A stretch of DNA of 48,162 bases from Prevotella sp. UBA2711 (GTDB taxonomy: Bacteria; Bacteroidota; Bacteroidia; Bacteroidales; Bacteroidaceae): assembly GCA_002354095.1 (NCBI GenBank), contig DEKX01000033.1, positions 252 through 48,413 on the forward strand, written 5' to 3'. This document shows positions 25,340 through 32,108 of this stretch, piece after piece (position 1 is the stretch's first letter; the number at the start of each line of letters is the position of its first letter). The position numbers and the translations under genes are program-made. Below the pieces are notes generated by a model. That model saw only the letters and a list, made by a program, of their open reading frames with translations. It was not told the origin of the DNA and did not search any database.

Positions 25340-26914
25340 ATGTACGACAAAGACCGCGGGCTGTATATCGCCCATTGCGCCAACGGAGCGCTTTCGATTA
25401 CTGGTAAGATGGCTAACCGCCACGGACTCATTGCCGGTGCTACAGGTACTGGTAAGACGGTAACACTGCAGGTGATGGCAGAAACATTCTGCCAGGCAGG
25501 TGTACCCTGTTTTATGGCTGACATGAAGGGCGACCTCAGTGGCATCTCTCAGGTCGGTAAGATGAGTGGTTTTATCGAGAAGCGTCTGCCAGAGTTCGGC
25601 ATTGAGAACCCTGAGTTTCAGGCGTGTCCCGTCCGCTTCTTTGACGTATTCGGCGAACAGGGTCATCCCATGCGTGCCACTATTTCGCAGATGGGACCGC
25701 AACTGCTCTCACGCCTGATGAGTCTCAACGAGACACAGGACGGTGTGCTGAACATCGTATTCCGTATTGCCGACGAGCGCGGATTGTTGCTCATTGATGT
25801 GAAAGACCTGCGTTCGATGCTCGACTGGGTTTCAAAACATGCCAAGGAATACACCACCAAGTATGGTAACATATCATCTGTCACCATCGGTGCCATTCAG
25901 CGTGCACTGTTGCAGTTGGAGGCACAGGGTGCCGATAAGTTCTTCGGCGAACCGTCGTTCGACATTTACGACCTGATGCAGACTGAGGGCGGCAAGGGAG
26001 TGATGAACGTTTTAGCTGCCGACAAACTCATGTTGCAGCCCAAGCTCTACAGCACCTATCTGCTGTGGTTGCTCTCCGAGCTCTACTCTACCCTGCCTGA
26101 AGTGGGCGATTTGCCTCTGCCCAAACTCGTGTTCTTCTTCGACGAGGCACACATGCTGTTTACAGACACCTCGAAGGCACTGCTCGACAAGATTGAACAG
26201 GTGATTCGCCTGATTCGTTCGAAGGGCGTGGGCATCTATTTCATCACACAGAGTCCTGCCGACATTCCTGAGAACATTCTCGGACAGTTGGGTAACCGCG
26301 TGCAGCATGCCCTGCGTGCCTATACACCGAAAGACCAGAAAGCGGTGAAGACGGCTGCCGACACCTTCCGTGCCAATCCTGCCTTCAAGACCGACGAGGC
26401 TATCATGAATCTGGAGACGGGCGAAGCACTGGTCAGCTTCCTGGACGAGAAGGGTGCCCCATCGATGGTGGAGCGTGCCAAGATTCTGTTCCCTCTCTCA
26501 CAGATTGGAGCCGTCACCGAAGGACAGCGCTTAGACATCATCAAGCAGAGCCGTATCTATGGTAAATACGATACACCCGTTGACCGCGAGAGTGCCTTCG
26601 AGGTACTGCTTGCCGAAGCCGAGCAGCAGGCGCTTGCCGAAGCTGAGGAAACAGCGGCTGCTGAGACAGAAAACAAGAAGGAAGAGAAGCAGAAACCCGG
26701 CATCATGAGCAAGGTATGGAAAGCAGTGCTGACTGCCATCACTTCCACTTTGGCTACCATGCTGGGCACGTATGTCAGCGACAAGGTGACGGGCAAGAAG
26801 ACCAAGTCGAGAACTTCGGCTACAGGCCGTGTGGTGAAGAATGCCACCAGTGCCGCCACCCGTTCCGTGACGAAGGAACTGACCCGCGACATCTTAGGCA
26901 ATCTGATAAAATAA
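25340..26914 (+). CDS. HerA-like ATPase, DUF853 family (YjgR-like)
   Basis: 524 residues of the HerA/FtsK-superfamily ATPase group known as DUF853. Walker A GATGTGKT is at residues 33-40, followed by MADMKGDLSGI, the Walker B-like segment LVFFFDEAHMLF, and the sensor-like ITQSPADIPENILGQLGNRVQHALRA region (read here as two motifs). The C-terminus has a glutamate/alanine-rich coiled linker and a basic Ser/Thr/Lys tail. DUF853 members are suspected DNA translocases or helicases, but their role is not established. It has no obvious promoter of its own other than the octamer array upstream, so it may be read through from alaS. Confidence 0.88.
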   Translation: MYDKDRGLYIAHCANGALSITGKMANRHGLIAGATGTGKTVTLQVMAETFCQAGVPCFMADMKGDLSGISQVGKMSGFIEKRLPEFGIENPEFQACPVRFFDVFGEQGHPMRATISQMGPQLLSRLMSLNETQDGVLNIVFRIADERGLLLIDVKDLRSMLDWVSKHAKEYTTKYGNISSVTIGAIQRALLQLEAQGADKFFGEPSFDIYDLMQTEGGKGVMNVLAADKLMLQPKLYSTYLLWLLSELYSTLPEVGDLPLPKLVFFFDEAHMLFTDTSKALLDKIEQVIRLIRSKGVGIYFITQSPADIPENILGQLGNRVQHALRAYTPKDQKAVKTAADTFRANPAFKTDEAIMNLETGEALVSFLDEKGAPSMVERAKILFPLSQIGAVTEGQRLDIIKQSRIYGKYDTPVDRESAFEVLLAEAEQQALAEAEETAAAETENKKEEKQKPGIMSKVWKAVLTAITSTLATMLGTYVSDKVTGKKTKSRTSATGRVVKNATSAATRSVTKELTRDILGNLIK

Positions 26915-26935
26915 CAAAAACAAATAGCAAAAGAA

Positions 26936-26960
26936 AAGCGGTTGAGATGTTCAACCGCTT
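26936..26960. terminator. Bidirectional terminator between DUF853 and the thioredoxin-esterase gene
   Basis: AAGCGGTTGA (26936-26945) pairs with TCAACCGCTT (26951-26960), loop GATGT, with A-rich sequence on the left and TCTTTTTT on the right. It serves two convergent genes. Confidence 0.88.
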
Positions 26961-26966
26961 TCTTTT

Positions 26967-28271
26967 TTATTTCAACGTCCGCAGGAGGAAGTCACTGACA
27001 ATATCCGTTGTGCGATAGATGTTCTGCGAGAAACCATGATCGAAATATTCCTGAAGAACATACTCAGAACCCTTCCATTGTTGATGGAAACGCAACCCAT
27101 AAGTGTACGGAACAATACGGTCGCCATTACCATGAATGATCAAGGCTGGTCCGTGATAGTTTGCTGCTGTCTCATAGATAGGAAGCGAGAAAGCTGTTTT
27201 GATATAGTTACGACCTAAGCGCTGAGGTCCCCACAACTCGACATACTCTGGAGGATCCAACGGGTTGTACTGCTTGCCGAACGTAGAGCCACGGATAGCA
27301 TCGTCGCGGAGTACGGCAGCAGGAGCCATCAATACCACAGCACTGATGTCGCTGCCCAGTTCGCCTGCCGTCATGGAAGCTACCACGCCCCCCTGAGAAT
27401 GGCCCACCAAGGCAATCTTAGAAACATAGCGCAAATCACGTACATACTCAATGACCTTCTTGGCATCATTGATTTCGTTAGGCACTGTCATTTCCTCGAA
27501 CTTTCCCTCGCTCTCTCCGTGACCATTGAAATCGAAACGGATGGAGGCAATGCCGTGCTTCTGCAACGAGTCGGTAATGAGTTCGAAGAGAGGACCTTCC
27601 TTGGTACCGCCAAAACCATGACAGAACACCACCATCGGGCATTGCTGCCCTGGTTTCAAATCGGGCTTCTGGATAACAGCCTGCAGCTTGCCATGATCAC
27701 CGTCGATGGTGACACGCTCCCTGATAGGCTTAAAGCCTGTGGGGCGCAATTCCTTCAGGTATTTATCTACTTTATAGGTCAGCACCGTAGAGAGGGCTAC
27801 CTTGCCTTCCTTATCGACAACAACCATCGAGGGAATCCATTTCACGCCATACGCCTTGGCAATGTCGGTCTCCTTGAATTTCTTCAATTCGCTCACCTGC
27901 GTATAGGTAATGCCGAACTGCTCACATGCCTTGCGCCAAGCCTCCATGTCGGTATCCATCGAGACGCCCACAAACTCAATGCCCTGAGGGGCATACTCTT
28001 TATACATCCTCACCACTTCGGGCGCATCCTTGCGACAGTCGGGACACCACGATGCCCAGAAGTCGAGCACCACCGTCTTACCTTTCAACTGCGACAGCTT
28101 AAAAGTCTTACCGTCAATGGTTTTCATCTTGAAGTCGGGAGCCTGCACTCCAGCCTTCACCAGTTCCGTAGCATACTTGCTGTCAAAGTCGGGCTCAGGA
28201 GCGAACTGTGCCCTGCCGATAGTAGCACTCAGCAACAGTGCCACACTCCATAATAGTCTTCTTTTCTTCAT
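26967..28271 (-). CDS. Exported fusion of TlpA-type thioredoxin and feruloyl-esterase-like alpha/beta hydrolase
   Basis: 434 residues: a signal peptide (MKKRRLLWSVALLLSATIGR), a TlpA/AhpC-TSA-like thioredoxin domain (about 40-175) with the redox motif WCPDC (C76, C79) and a cis-proline segment WIPSMVVVD, then an alpha/beta hydrolase (about 183-434). The hydrolase has an HGFGG oxyanion-type motif, the nucleophile elbow GHSQGG (S292), an acid in GNGD (D384) and a histidine in DHGF (H412), all expected for cinnamoyl/feruloyl esterases. Both halves keep their active residues. The fusion would combine disulfide chemistry with ester hydrolysis in the periplasm. The start at 28271 is set by the promoter at 28296-28303, which excludes the upstream open frame. 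The hydrolase substrate is inferred. Confidence 0.88.
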   Translation of the reverse strand: MKKRRLLWSVALLLSATIGRAQFAPEPDFDSKYATELVKAGVQAPDFKMKTIDGKTFKLSQLKGKTVVLDFWASWCPDCRKDAPEVVRMYKEYAPQGIEFVGVSMDTDMEAWRKACEQFGITYTQVSELKKFKETDIAKAYGVKWIPSMVVVDKEGKVALSTVLTYKVDKYLKELRPTGFKPIRERVTIDGDHGKLQAVIQKPDLKPGQQCPMVVFCHGFGGTKEGPLFELITDSLQKHGIASIRFDFNGHGESEGKFEEMTVPNEINDAKKVIEYVRDLRYVSKIALVGHSQGGVVASMTAGELGSDISAVVLMAPAAVLRDDAIRGSTFGKQYNPLDPPEYVELWGPQRLGRNYIKTAFSLPIYETAANYHGPALIIHGNGDRIVPYTYGLRFHQQWKGSEYVLQEYFDHGFSQNIYRTTDIVSDFLLRTLK

Positions 28272-28295
28272 ACTTTCTTTTGAATAATGATGTTG

Positions 28296-28303
28296 CAAAG
28301 TTA
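28296..28303 (-). promoter_or_regulatory. -7 element TAACTTTG for the thioredoxin-esterase gene
   Basis: A perfect TAnnTTTG element on the minus strand, 24 bp upstream of the ATG at 28271. Confidence 0.65.
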
Positions 28304-28375
28304 TTAAAAAAATTATAAACTACCATGAAATGACGCATAAAATTTATACTCACAAATAACCCTGCTTTATCAGAA

Positions 28376-28413
28376 AATAACCCACCCTTATGCAGTCATA
28401 AGGATGGGTTATT
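28376..28413 (-). terminator. Terminator of the amidase end of the accessory island
   Basis: AATAACCCACCCTTATG (28376-28392) pairs with CATAAGGATGGGTTATT (28397-28413): 17 bp with one G-T-type mismatch and a 4-nt loop. On the minus strand it is followed by TTCTG after TTATT. It starts 3 bp past the amidase stop and marks the downstream edge of the vapE island. Confidence 0.85.
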
Positions 28414-28415
28414 GG

Positions 28416-28826
28416 CTAATCCTTATACTCCTTGACGGCATCGAAGCACGGACAGGCTTTCAGCGGGTTCAGGTTGTGGTGGCCCACAACGATTGCCTTC
28501 GGATAGCGTTGGCGCAGTTCATCCACCAACTGCCGCATGGTCCGCTTCTGTGCCTCAGTCCGCGTGTCTGCCGGATTGCCGCGGATGTCGAGTCCGCCCT
28601 CATAGCACACTCCGATGGAGTGTTGGTTATGGTTCTTGCAGTGTGCGCCCACCATGTATTCCGGTCGTCCCATTTCCAGCGTTCCGTCCCGTCGGATCAC
28701 GTAGTGATAGCCTATGCCAAGGTGAAAACCTCGCTGGCGGTGCCACGAATCTATCTGTGCTGCTGACGACTGTTGGTCGGGCTTGACTGCCGAACAGTGA
28801 ATCACGATCAATGTAATATGCCGCAT
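28416..28826 (-). CDS. N-acetylmuramoyl-L-alanine amidase, T7-lysozyme-like
   Basis: 136 residues of the Amidase_2 family, which cuts the bond between muramic acid and the stem peptide. It aligns with T7 lysozyme: zinc ligands H10 (in VIHCSA), H117 and C125 (in GHHNLNPLKACPCFD), catalytic Y40 (GIGYHYVIRRDG) and K123 are all present. It has no signal peptide, so on its own it is cytoplasmic. Its ATG lies 19 bp inside the end of the 33-aa membrane peptide gene, in another frame, suggesting translational coupling. Amidases of this type are repeatedly found with HU-like proteins and a 'smalltalk' peptide in Bacteroidota; the role of the group is not established. Confidence 0.93.
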   Translation of the reverse strand: MRHITLIVIHCSAVKPDQQSSAAQIDSWHRQRGFHLGIGYHYVIRRDGTLEMGRPEYMVGAHCKNHNQHSIGVCYEGGLDIRGNPADTRTEAQKRTMRQLVDELRQRYPKAIVVGHHNLNPLKACPCFDAVKEYKD

Positions 28827-28909
28827 GACTGCACGAATACTGTACTACTAATGGCTGTCAGAATCGTAATCAATATCTGCAGCACCTGTTTCCAAACTGA
28901 CTTACTCAT
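28808..28909 (-). CDS. Smalltalk-type membrane micropeptide (33 aa)
   Basis: A 34-codon frame starting MSKSVWKQVLQILITILTAI and ending in a VQSCG-containing tail. The layout is a short basic head (K3, K7), one hydrophobic span (about 9-26), then Ser-Cys-Gly. This matches the pattern of 'smalltalk' proteins annotated next to amidases in Bacteroides and Prevotella. Its last 19 bp overlap the start of the amidase gene. A single-span peptide coupled to a leaderless cell-wall amidase could be a holin-like or lipoprotein-like partner, but that is inference; no function is known to me. Confidence 0.82.
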   Translation of the reverse strand: MSKSVWKQVLQILITILTAISSTVFVQSCGILH

Positions 28910-28926
28910 ACTCTTTGAACTTTTTT

Positions 28927-29025
28927 GTCACACGGAAATCACAGAAATTCACAGAAACATTGGTGCTCCAACTTTTCATTGATTGTATCAAAAAATTTCC
29001 GTGATTTCCGTGATTTCTGTGTGAC
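28927..29025. repeat. Long imperfect inverted repeat with internal TCACAGAAAT-like units
   Basis: GTCACACGGAAATCACAGAA (from 28927) is the near-complement of TTTCCGTGATTTCTGTGTGAC (ending 29025). The arms are about 30 bp and imperfect, separated by about 38 bp. Each arm is itself made of near-repeats of a 9-11 bp unit (ATCACAGAA/ATCACGGAA), and a further TTCTGTGTGAC copy lies at about 29038-29048. The region lies between the smalltalk and HU genes; it could be an mRNA-processing or stabilising hairpin. Confidence 0.7.
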
Positions 29026-29047
29026 CATAAAATTATTTTCTGTGTGA

Positions 29048-29082
29048 CTATGAACTATGAACTATGAATTATGAACTATGAA
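29048..29082. repeat. Five tandem heptamers CTATGAA next to the HU stop codon
   Basis: Units CTATGAA, CTATGAA, CTATGAA, TTATGAA, CTATGAA run in exact register up to the base before the HU stop codon (29083-29085 on the minus strand). Confidence 0.85.
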
Positions 29083-29679
29083 CTACCCCTCTGCACTGGG
29101 TCCGGAGGCATTACCGCCGGAATGAGTGGAAGTTGAGCTGCCTGTCTGTTCGGCTATCCAGTCGGCAAGGGGAGTCACCTTCTTGATGTACTTCTTCTTT
29201 TTCTTGTCGGTCTCACTGGGGGTCAGGTCAATCTTCTCCTCCACACCGTAGGTGTTCAGCGCACACATCGACTTGAAGGTTCTCGAGGTGATGTCAGCGT
29301 CGCCGGAGCCCTCGGGGATGAAACGGATGTGGATGCCGTTGATGTACTGTGAGGCATTCCATTTGCCTGCCAGGATGTCGGCCTTGGTGATGCCGTTCTT
29401 GGTGGCTTCGATGGTAGGCATGAAGGTGCCCAGCTTGTCGATCTTGACGGGGTTGCCCTGCGAGAGCAGTTCGATGATGCAGCCCGACATTTTCTTGAGC
29501 ACCCCGCCGATGACATCATCACCGTAGATGGAGTTGTGCTCAGCCATGTGTTTGGTCAGGCCTTCGAGCGAGATGGTCTCTTTCTCCAGTGCTTTGGGGT
29601 AGTACTTACCGTAACCTGCATTCTGCTGGTTGTCGTTCTTTCGGAGGTTGATTCCGAACTGTGGATTTTTTACTGCCAT
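29083..29679 (-). CDS. HU-like DNA-binding protein with C-terminal extension
   Basis: 198 residues from the ATG at 29679, which begins MAVKNPQFGINLRKN. The middle (about 10-125) follows the enlarged HU-like fold seen in Bacteroidota, with GKYYPKALEKETISLEGL, HNSIYGDDVIGGVLKKM and the KIDKLGTFMPTIE segment. A lysine run (KKKKKYIKKV) and a Ser/Gly/Thr-rich disordered tail end the protein. It probably bends or coats DNA. The frame extends upstream to 29721, but MAVKNPQ is the usual start of the family. Its promoter is at 29758-29765, with three phased decamers behind it. Neighbours (HTH protein, smalltalk, amidase) form the accessory island. Confidence 0.88.
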   Translation of the reverse strand: MAVKNPQFGINLRKNDNQQNAGYGKYYPKALEKETISLEGLTKHMAEHNSIYGDDVIGGVLKKMSGCIIELLSQGNPVKIDKLGTFMPTIEATKNGITKADILAGKWNASQYINGIHIRFIPEGSGDADITSRTFKSMCALNTYGVEEKIDLTPSETDKKKKKYIKKVTPLADWIAEQTGSSTSTHSGGNASGPSAEG

Positions 29680-29757
29680 GTTTACATTGATTTTGAAGTT
29701 TAACGTTTGAATTTTAATCAATCATGCTGCGCGCTCAGCAATCGTTGTTTGACAATG

Positions 29758-29765
29758 CAAAGGTA
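29758..29765 (-). promoter_or_regulatory. -7 element TACCTTTG for the HU-smalltalk-amidase operon
   Basis: A perfect TAnnTTTG element; transcription should begin near 29751, giving a leader of about 70 nt that contains the palindrome TGCTGAGCGCGCAGCA. Confidence 0.6.
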
Positions 29766-29784
29766 CTACCATCCAAAGTTCAGC

Positions 29785-29814
29785 CTTGAGGTTGCTTGAG
29801 GTTTCTTGAGGTTG
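29785..29814. repeat. Three tandem decamers CTTGAGGTTn upstream of the HU promoter
   Basis: CTTGAGGTTG (29785), CTTGAGGTTT (29795) and CTTGAGGTTG (29805) are spaced exactly 10 bp, about one helical turn. They lie 20-50 bp upstream of the HU -7 box and end 6 bp from the stop of the HTH gene, the position of an activator or repressor operator. Confidence 0.75.
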
Positions 29815-29820
29815 CGGGTG

Positions 29821-30000
29821 TTAAAGGTCGATACATAGCTTTTCGGCGATGAACATCACTACACGGGGCGGCATCACCTTCTGGTTGCGCTGCAAGCCCA
29901 TAGCCTGCAGTTCCTTGCTGAAGGGCTTACACCAGTTCATCAGGGTGTTGACACTCACTCCTGCCCGTTGGGCCAATTCTGATTTCGACATTGCTTTCAT
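29821..30000 (-). CDS. Small helix-turn-helix protein (59 aa)
   Basis: 59 residues. The N-terminus SKSELAQRAGVSVNTLMNWC is a clear helix-turn-helix of the excisionase/Xre-like kind. The second half (ELQAMGLQRNQKVMPPRVVM) and the ending AEKLCIDL resemble the C-terminal part of the short DUF4248-type proteins that accompany HU-like proteins in Bacteroidota; I am not certain of that match. It lies between the VapE and HU genes and is flanked by direct-repeat arrays on both sides (29785-29814 and 30005-30120), which makes it a candidate for their binding protein. Confidence 0.8.
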   Translation of the reverse strand: MKAMSKSELAQRAGVSVNTLMNWCKPFSKELQAMGLQRNQKVMPPRVVMFIAEKLCIDL

Positions 30001-30004
30001 TGTT

Positions 30005-30035
30005 AGACAGAATAACGGTTTAAAGACAGAATAAC
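30005..30035. repeat. Two copies of AGACAGAATAAC, 19 bp apart
   Basis: Perfect 12-bp direct repeats at 30005-30016 and 30024-30035, immediately upstream of the HTH start codon. Likely regulatory sites for the HTH gene. Confidence 0.6.
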
Positions 30036-30054
30036 ATATTAACAGATATAGATT

Positions 30055-30120
30055 CTCGTAATGAAACTATTGGAAACTCGTAATGAAACTATTGGTTTCT
30101 CGTAATGTAACTTCTCTTAT
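30055..30120. repeat. Three 22-bp iterons upstream of the HTH gene
   Basis: Units begin CTCGTAATGAAACTATTGG at 30055 and 30077, and a third diverging copy CTCGTAATGTAACT begins at 30099. Spacing is exactly 22 bp. The first 19 bp are identical in copies 1 and 2. Phased iterons next to a VapE gene could be an origin or an operator. Confidence 0.75.
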
Positions 30121-30170
30121 TATTGATACACTTATACAGATAATACACTTAAATACATAAAACTTTTCAC

Positions 30171-30196
30171 GCGTACGTACACCCGCGTACGTACGC
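30171..30196. other. Perfect hairpin with nested palindrome after vapE
   Basis: GCGTACGTAC (30171-30180) pairs with GTACGTACGC (30187-30196), a 10-bp stem with a 6-nt loop. The right arm is part of the perfect 12-bp palindrome GCGTACGTACGC (30185-30196). It lies 12 bp past the vapE stop. It is not followed by a convincing U-run on the minus strand (GTGAAAAGTTTT), so it is either a weak terminator or a protein-binding or origin element. Confidence 0.6.
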
Positions 30197-30207
30197 AGGA
30201 GGGTTTT

Positions 30208-31503
30208 TCAGAAAACATCTGTATCATCTGTATCTGTATTTTCGCCGGCAACCGCCATCATCGACCTCAGCGACCGCATTTCTTCGGCAGTTCGGCGCAC
30301 CACTACATAGCCGCGGGTGTTGCGGTAGGTCTTGCGCTCAAAGCCCTGCTCGACGAAGGCACGCCCCAACATCACGGTAGAGAGTTTCTGGGTGATACCG
30401 ACACCCACTATCTGGATGGCCAGCGATACAGGCATGAATTCACCTGGTTCGCCGTCCCTCGGTTTGCGGAAGTATAGCTGTATCAGCTCCGTCTCCAGAC
30501 TGGGCGTTTCAAAGTGGCGGTTGTGGCGGGAGAGTTGCTGTATGTCGGTTTGCCCGAACCAGTATTGGAAACCCTGCTTATAGAGGGCGTACGCCTGGGC
30601 GAAGATGCCCTCGTATTCGAAAGGCACCTCGCGCGGCGACGTGATGTATTCCACCTCGAAGGGCAGCCATCGGCGGTTGCCGGTAGGGTCAGAAAGGAAC
30701 TGGATGTTGTTGCCCGTACCGCAGAACGAGGCGATGTGTTCGCGCCGTTCGGCATAGTGGGCGTATGCCGCTCGCTCGTTGACGGCGGGCATGGTGACGG
30801 CAGCCTTCAGCTGGTTGAGCTCCGACGGTCGCATGGTGTCCAGCTCCTCGCAGCACACCAGTCCGAACTCCGACAGCGTGATCAGGTCGTCGCGCGACAT
30901 GCGGTTGGCATTGGTCTTCGTGTAGAAATACTGCCGCAGCTCGGGTGGCAGCAGGTATTGGAACCACGTGGTCTTGTAGGAGCCCTGTTCGCCTATCAGC
31001 ACCAGGATGACGTTATTCACCACCCACGGATTGACCCATGATGCCACCATCGCCACGAGCCATTTCTTCAGGCAGTGGTAGAAGTAAAGTTGGTCGTCGG
31101 TATCGCCCCTTACCTTCACGCTCATGCTCAGCGGCAGGATATAGTCCGACTCGCCGTCCCACTTCTTGAGGTGTTCCAGATAGAACCGGAACGGGTGGTA
31201 GTCGCCCACGAAATCAGAGTCCAGCACGCGGTAGATGTCCGATGCGCTCACCTCCTTCGTCAGCGACAGCTCTTTCCACAGCGAGTTCACCACCCGGTCG
31301 CTGATGGGCTGCCACTCCGCAGACACGCCGATGCTGTCCGACGGAAAGCAATATTCCACTCGCCGCGTTATCACATTATGCCGCAGCATGATCTTTCCCA
31401 GCAGGAACGTCTGTATATCGTCCACCGACGCCCTGTACTCCTTGTAGTTGGGCTTGCGTTCCCTCTTCTCGTTGGTTCCGCTTTTCTTTCTTTTTTCTTT
31501 CAT
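30208..31503 (-). CDS. VapE-family (virulence-associated protein E) ATPase
   Basis: 431 residues. The N-terminal part (1-110) is basic at the start and probably a primase-associated or DNA-binding segment. The central P-loop ATPase core has Walker A GEQGSYKT at 171-178, CCEELDTMRPSELNQLKAAV, a FCGTGNNIQFLSDPTGNRRW sensor-type motif, and WLPFEV. This is the VapE/DUF3987-associated family of superfamily 3-like helicases found in phage satellites such as the staphylococcal islands. The C-terminal region looks like a winged helix. The start at 31503 is decided by the -7 box at 31512-31519. Replication of a mobile module is a reasonable role but unproven here. Confidence 0.88.
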   Translation of the reverse strand: MKEKRKKSGTNEKRERKPNYKEYRASVDDIQTFLLGKIMLRHNVITRRVEYCFPSDSIGVSAEWQPISDRVVNSLWKELSLTKEVSASDIYRVLDSDFVGDYHPFRFYLEHLKKWDGESDYILPLSMSVKVRGDTDDQLYFYHCLKKWLVAMVASWVNPWVVNNVILVLIGEQGSYKTTWFQYLLPPELRQYFYTKTNANRMSRDDLITLSEFGLVCCEELDTMRPSELNQLKAAVTMPAVNERAAYAHYAERREHIASFCGTGNNIQFLSDPTGNRRWLPFEVEYITSPREVPFEYEGIFAQAYALYKQGFQYWFGQTDIQQLSRHNRHFETPSLETELIQLYFRKPRDGEPGEFMPVSLAIQIVGVGITQKLSTVMLGRAFVEQGFERKTYRNTRGYVVVRRTAEEMRSLRSMMAVAGENTDTDDTDVF

Positions 31504-31511
31504 ATCGGCAG

Positions 31512-31519
31512 CAAAGATA
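31512..31519 (-). promoter_or_regulatory. -7 element TATCTTTG for vapE
   Basis: A perfect TAnnTTTG element only 8 bp from the ATG at 31503, so the vapE message has almost no leader. Confidence 0.65.
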
Positions 31520-31588
31520 CGAAGAAGCTGAAACATTTACCCTCAATATGGTGGGTACATATTGGGGGAATATTGGTAGTAGGACGCC

Positions 31589-32056
31589 TTATCGCAATAG
31601 CTTTTTTAATTCATCCTGGAATACCAGTGATTTCTTTTGATTAAGTGCTTCGTAATAATCGCGGTACATATTCTTCCGATTCCACAACATCTCGAATACT
31701 TTCCACTTCTCACGGATGCCCAGCCGTATGGCCATCGCATCGGCAAGTAAGGCAGCCTGTGTGCGTGATATAGTTGGTTGATAGTTGTCGTCCACATACG
31801 CTGCCTGCTGTACTTTCTGCCAGAGTACCATAGCCTCTTGCGTGCTAAGCACTTCGGGCAAATCTCCCCCCCTTCCTATTACAGGTTTTTGAGGATAGGA
31901 TCCTATATACTGGTTTTCCACTTTATCTACATGCTGGCTACCCGACTTGTAGATATTGATATTGATGCTGCCAAGAAATTTAAAGTCTGCCTGATGCAGC
32001 CGTTCAAGCAAATGGTTGATGATTTCAAGTGACTCCTCGTCGTTATTATTATTCAT
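31589..32056 (-). CDS. Conserved-looking hypothetical protein of the vapE island (155 aa)
   Basis: 155 residues from the ATG at 32056 (MNNNNDEESLEIINHLLERL). The first part contains a strand-like FKFLGSININIYKSGSQHVD segment; the second half is helical and basic (ISRTQAALLADAMAIRLGIR followed by WKVFEMLWNRKNMYRDYYEAL). No catalytic motif, signal peptide or membrane span is seen. The position just upstream of vapE suggests a helper of that protein; I do not recognise the family with certainty. The frame stays open upstream to 32323, including an ATG at 32212, but that stretch overlaps a structured leader and has unconvincing composition, so a longer product is possible but less likely. Confidence 0.7.
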   Translation of the reverse strand: MNNNNDEESLEIINHLLERLHQADFKFLGSININIYKSGSQHVDKVENQYIGSYPQKPVIGRGGDLPEVLSTQEAMVLWQKVQQAAYVDDNYQPTISRTQAALLADAMAIRLGIREKWKVFEMLWNRKNMYRDYYEALNQKKSLVFQDELKKLLR

Positions 32057-32108
32057 TTTAATGGTTCCGCTTTCTAATTTTATACATCTGTCATTGCGCT
32101 CAAGACAT

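Noticed and set aside
27399..28253. Plus-strand open frame of 284 codons opposite the thioredoxin-esterase fusion
   Set aside because: Antisense shadow; the minus-strand protein has intact catalytic motifs in two domains.
30055..30120. Regularly spaced repeats that could suggest a CRISPR array
   Set aside because: Repeat period is only 22 bp with no unique spacers between units, only three copies, and no cas genes. Iterons or operators fit better.
30514..31041. Plus-strand open frame of 175 codons opposite vapE
   Set aside because: No start signal or promoter and no motif; it mirrors the VapE ATPase core.
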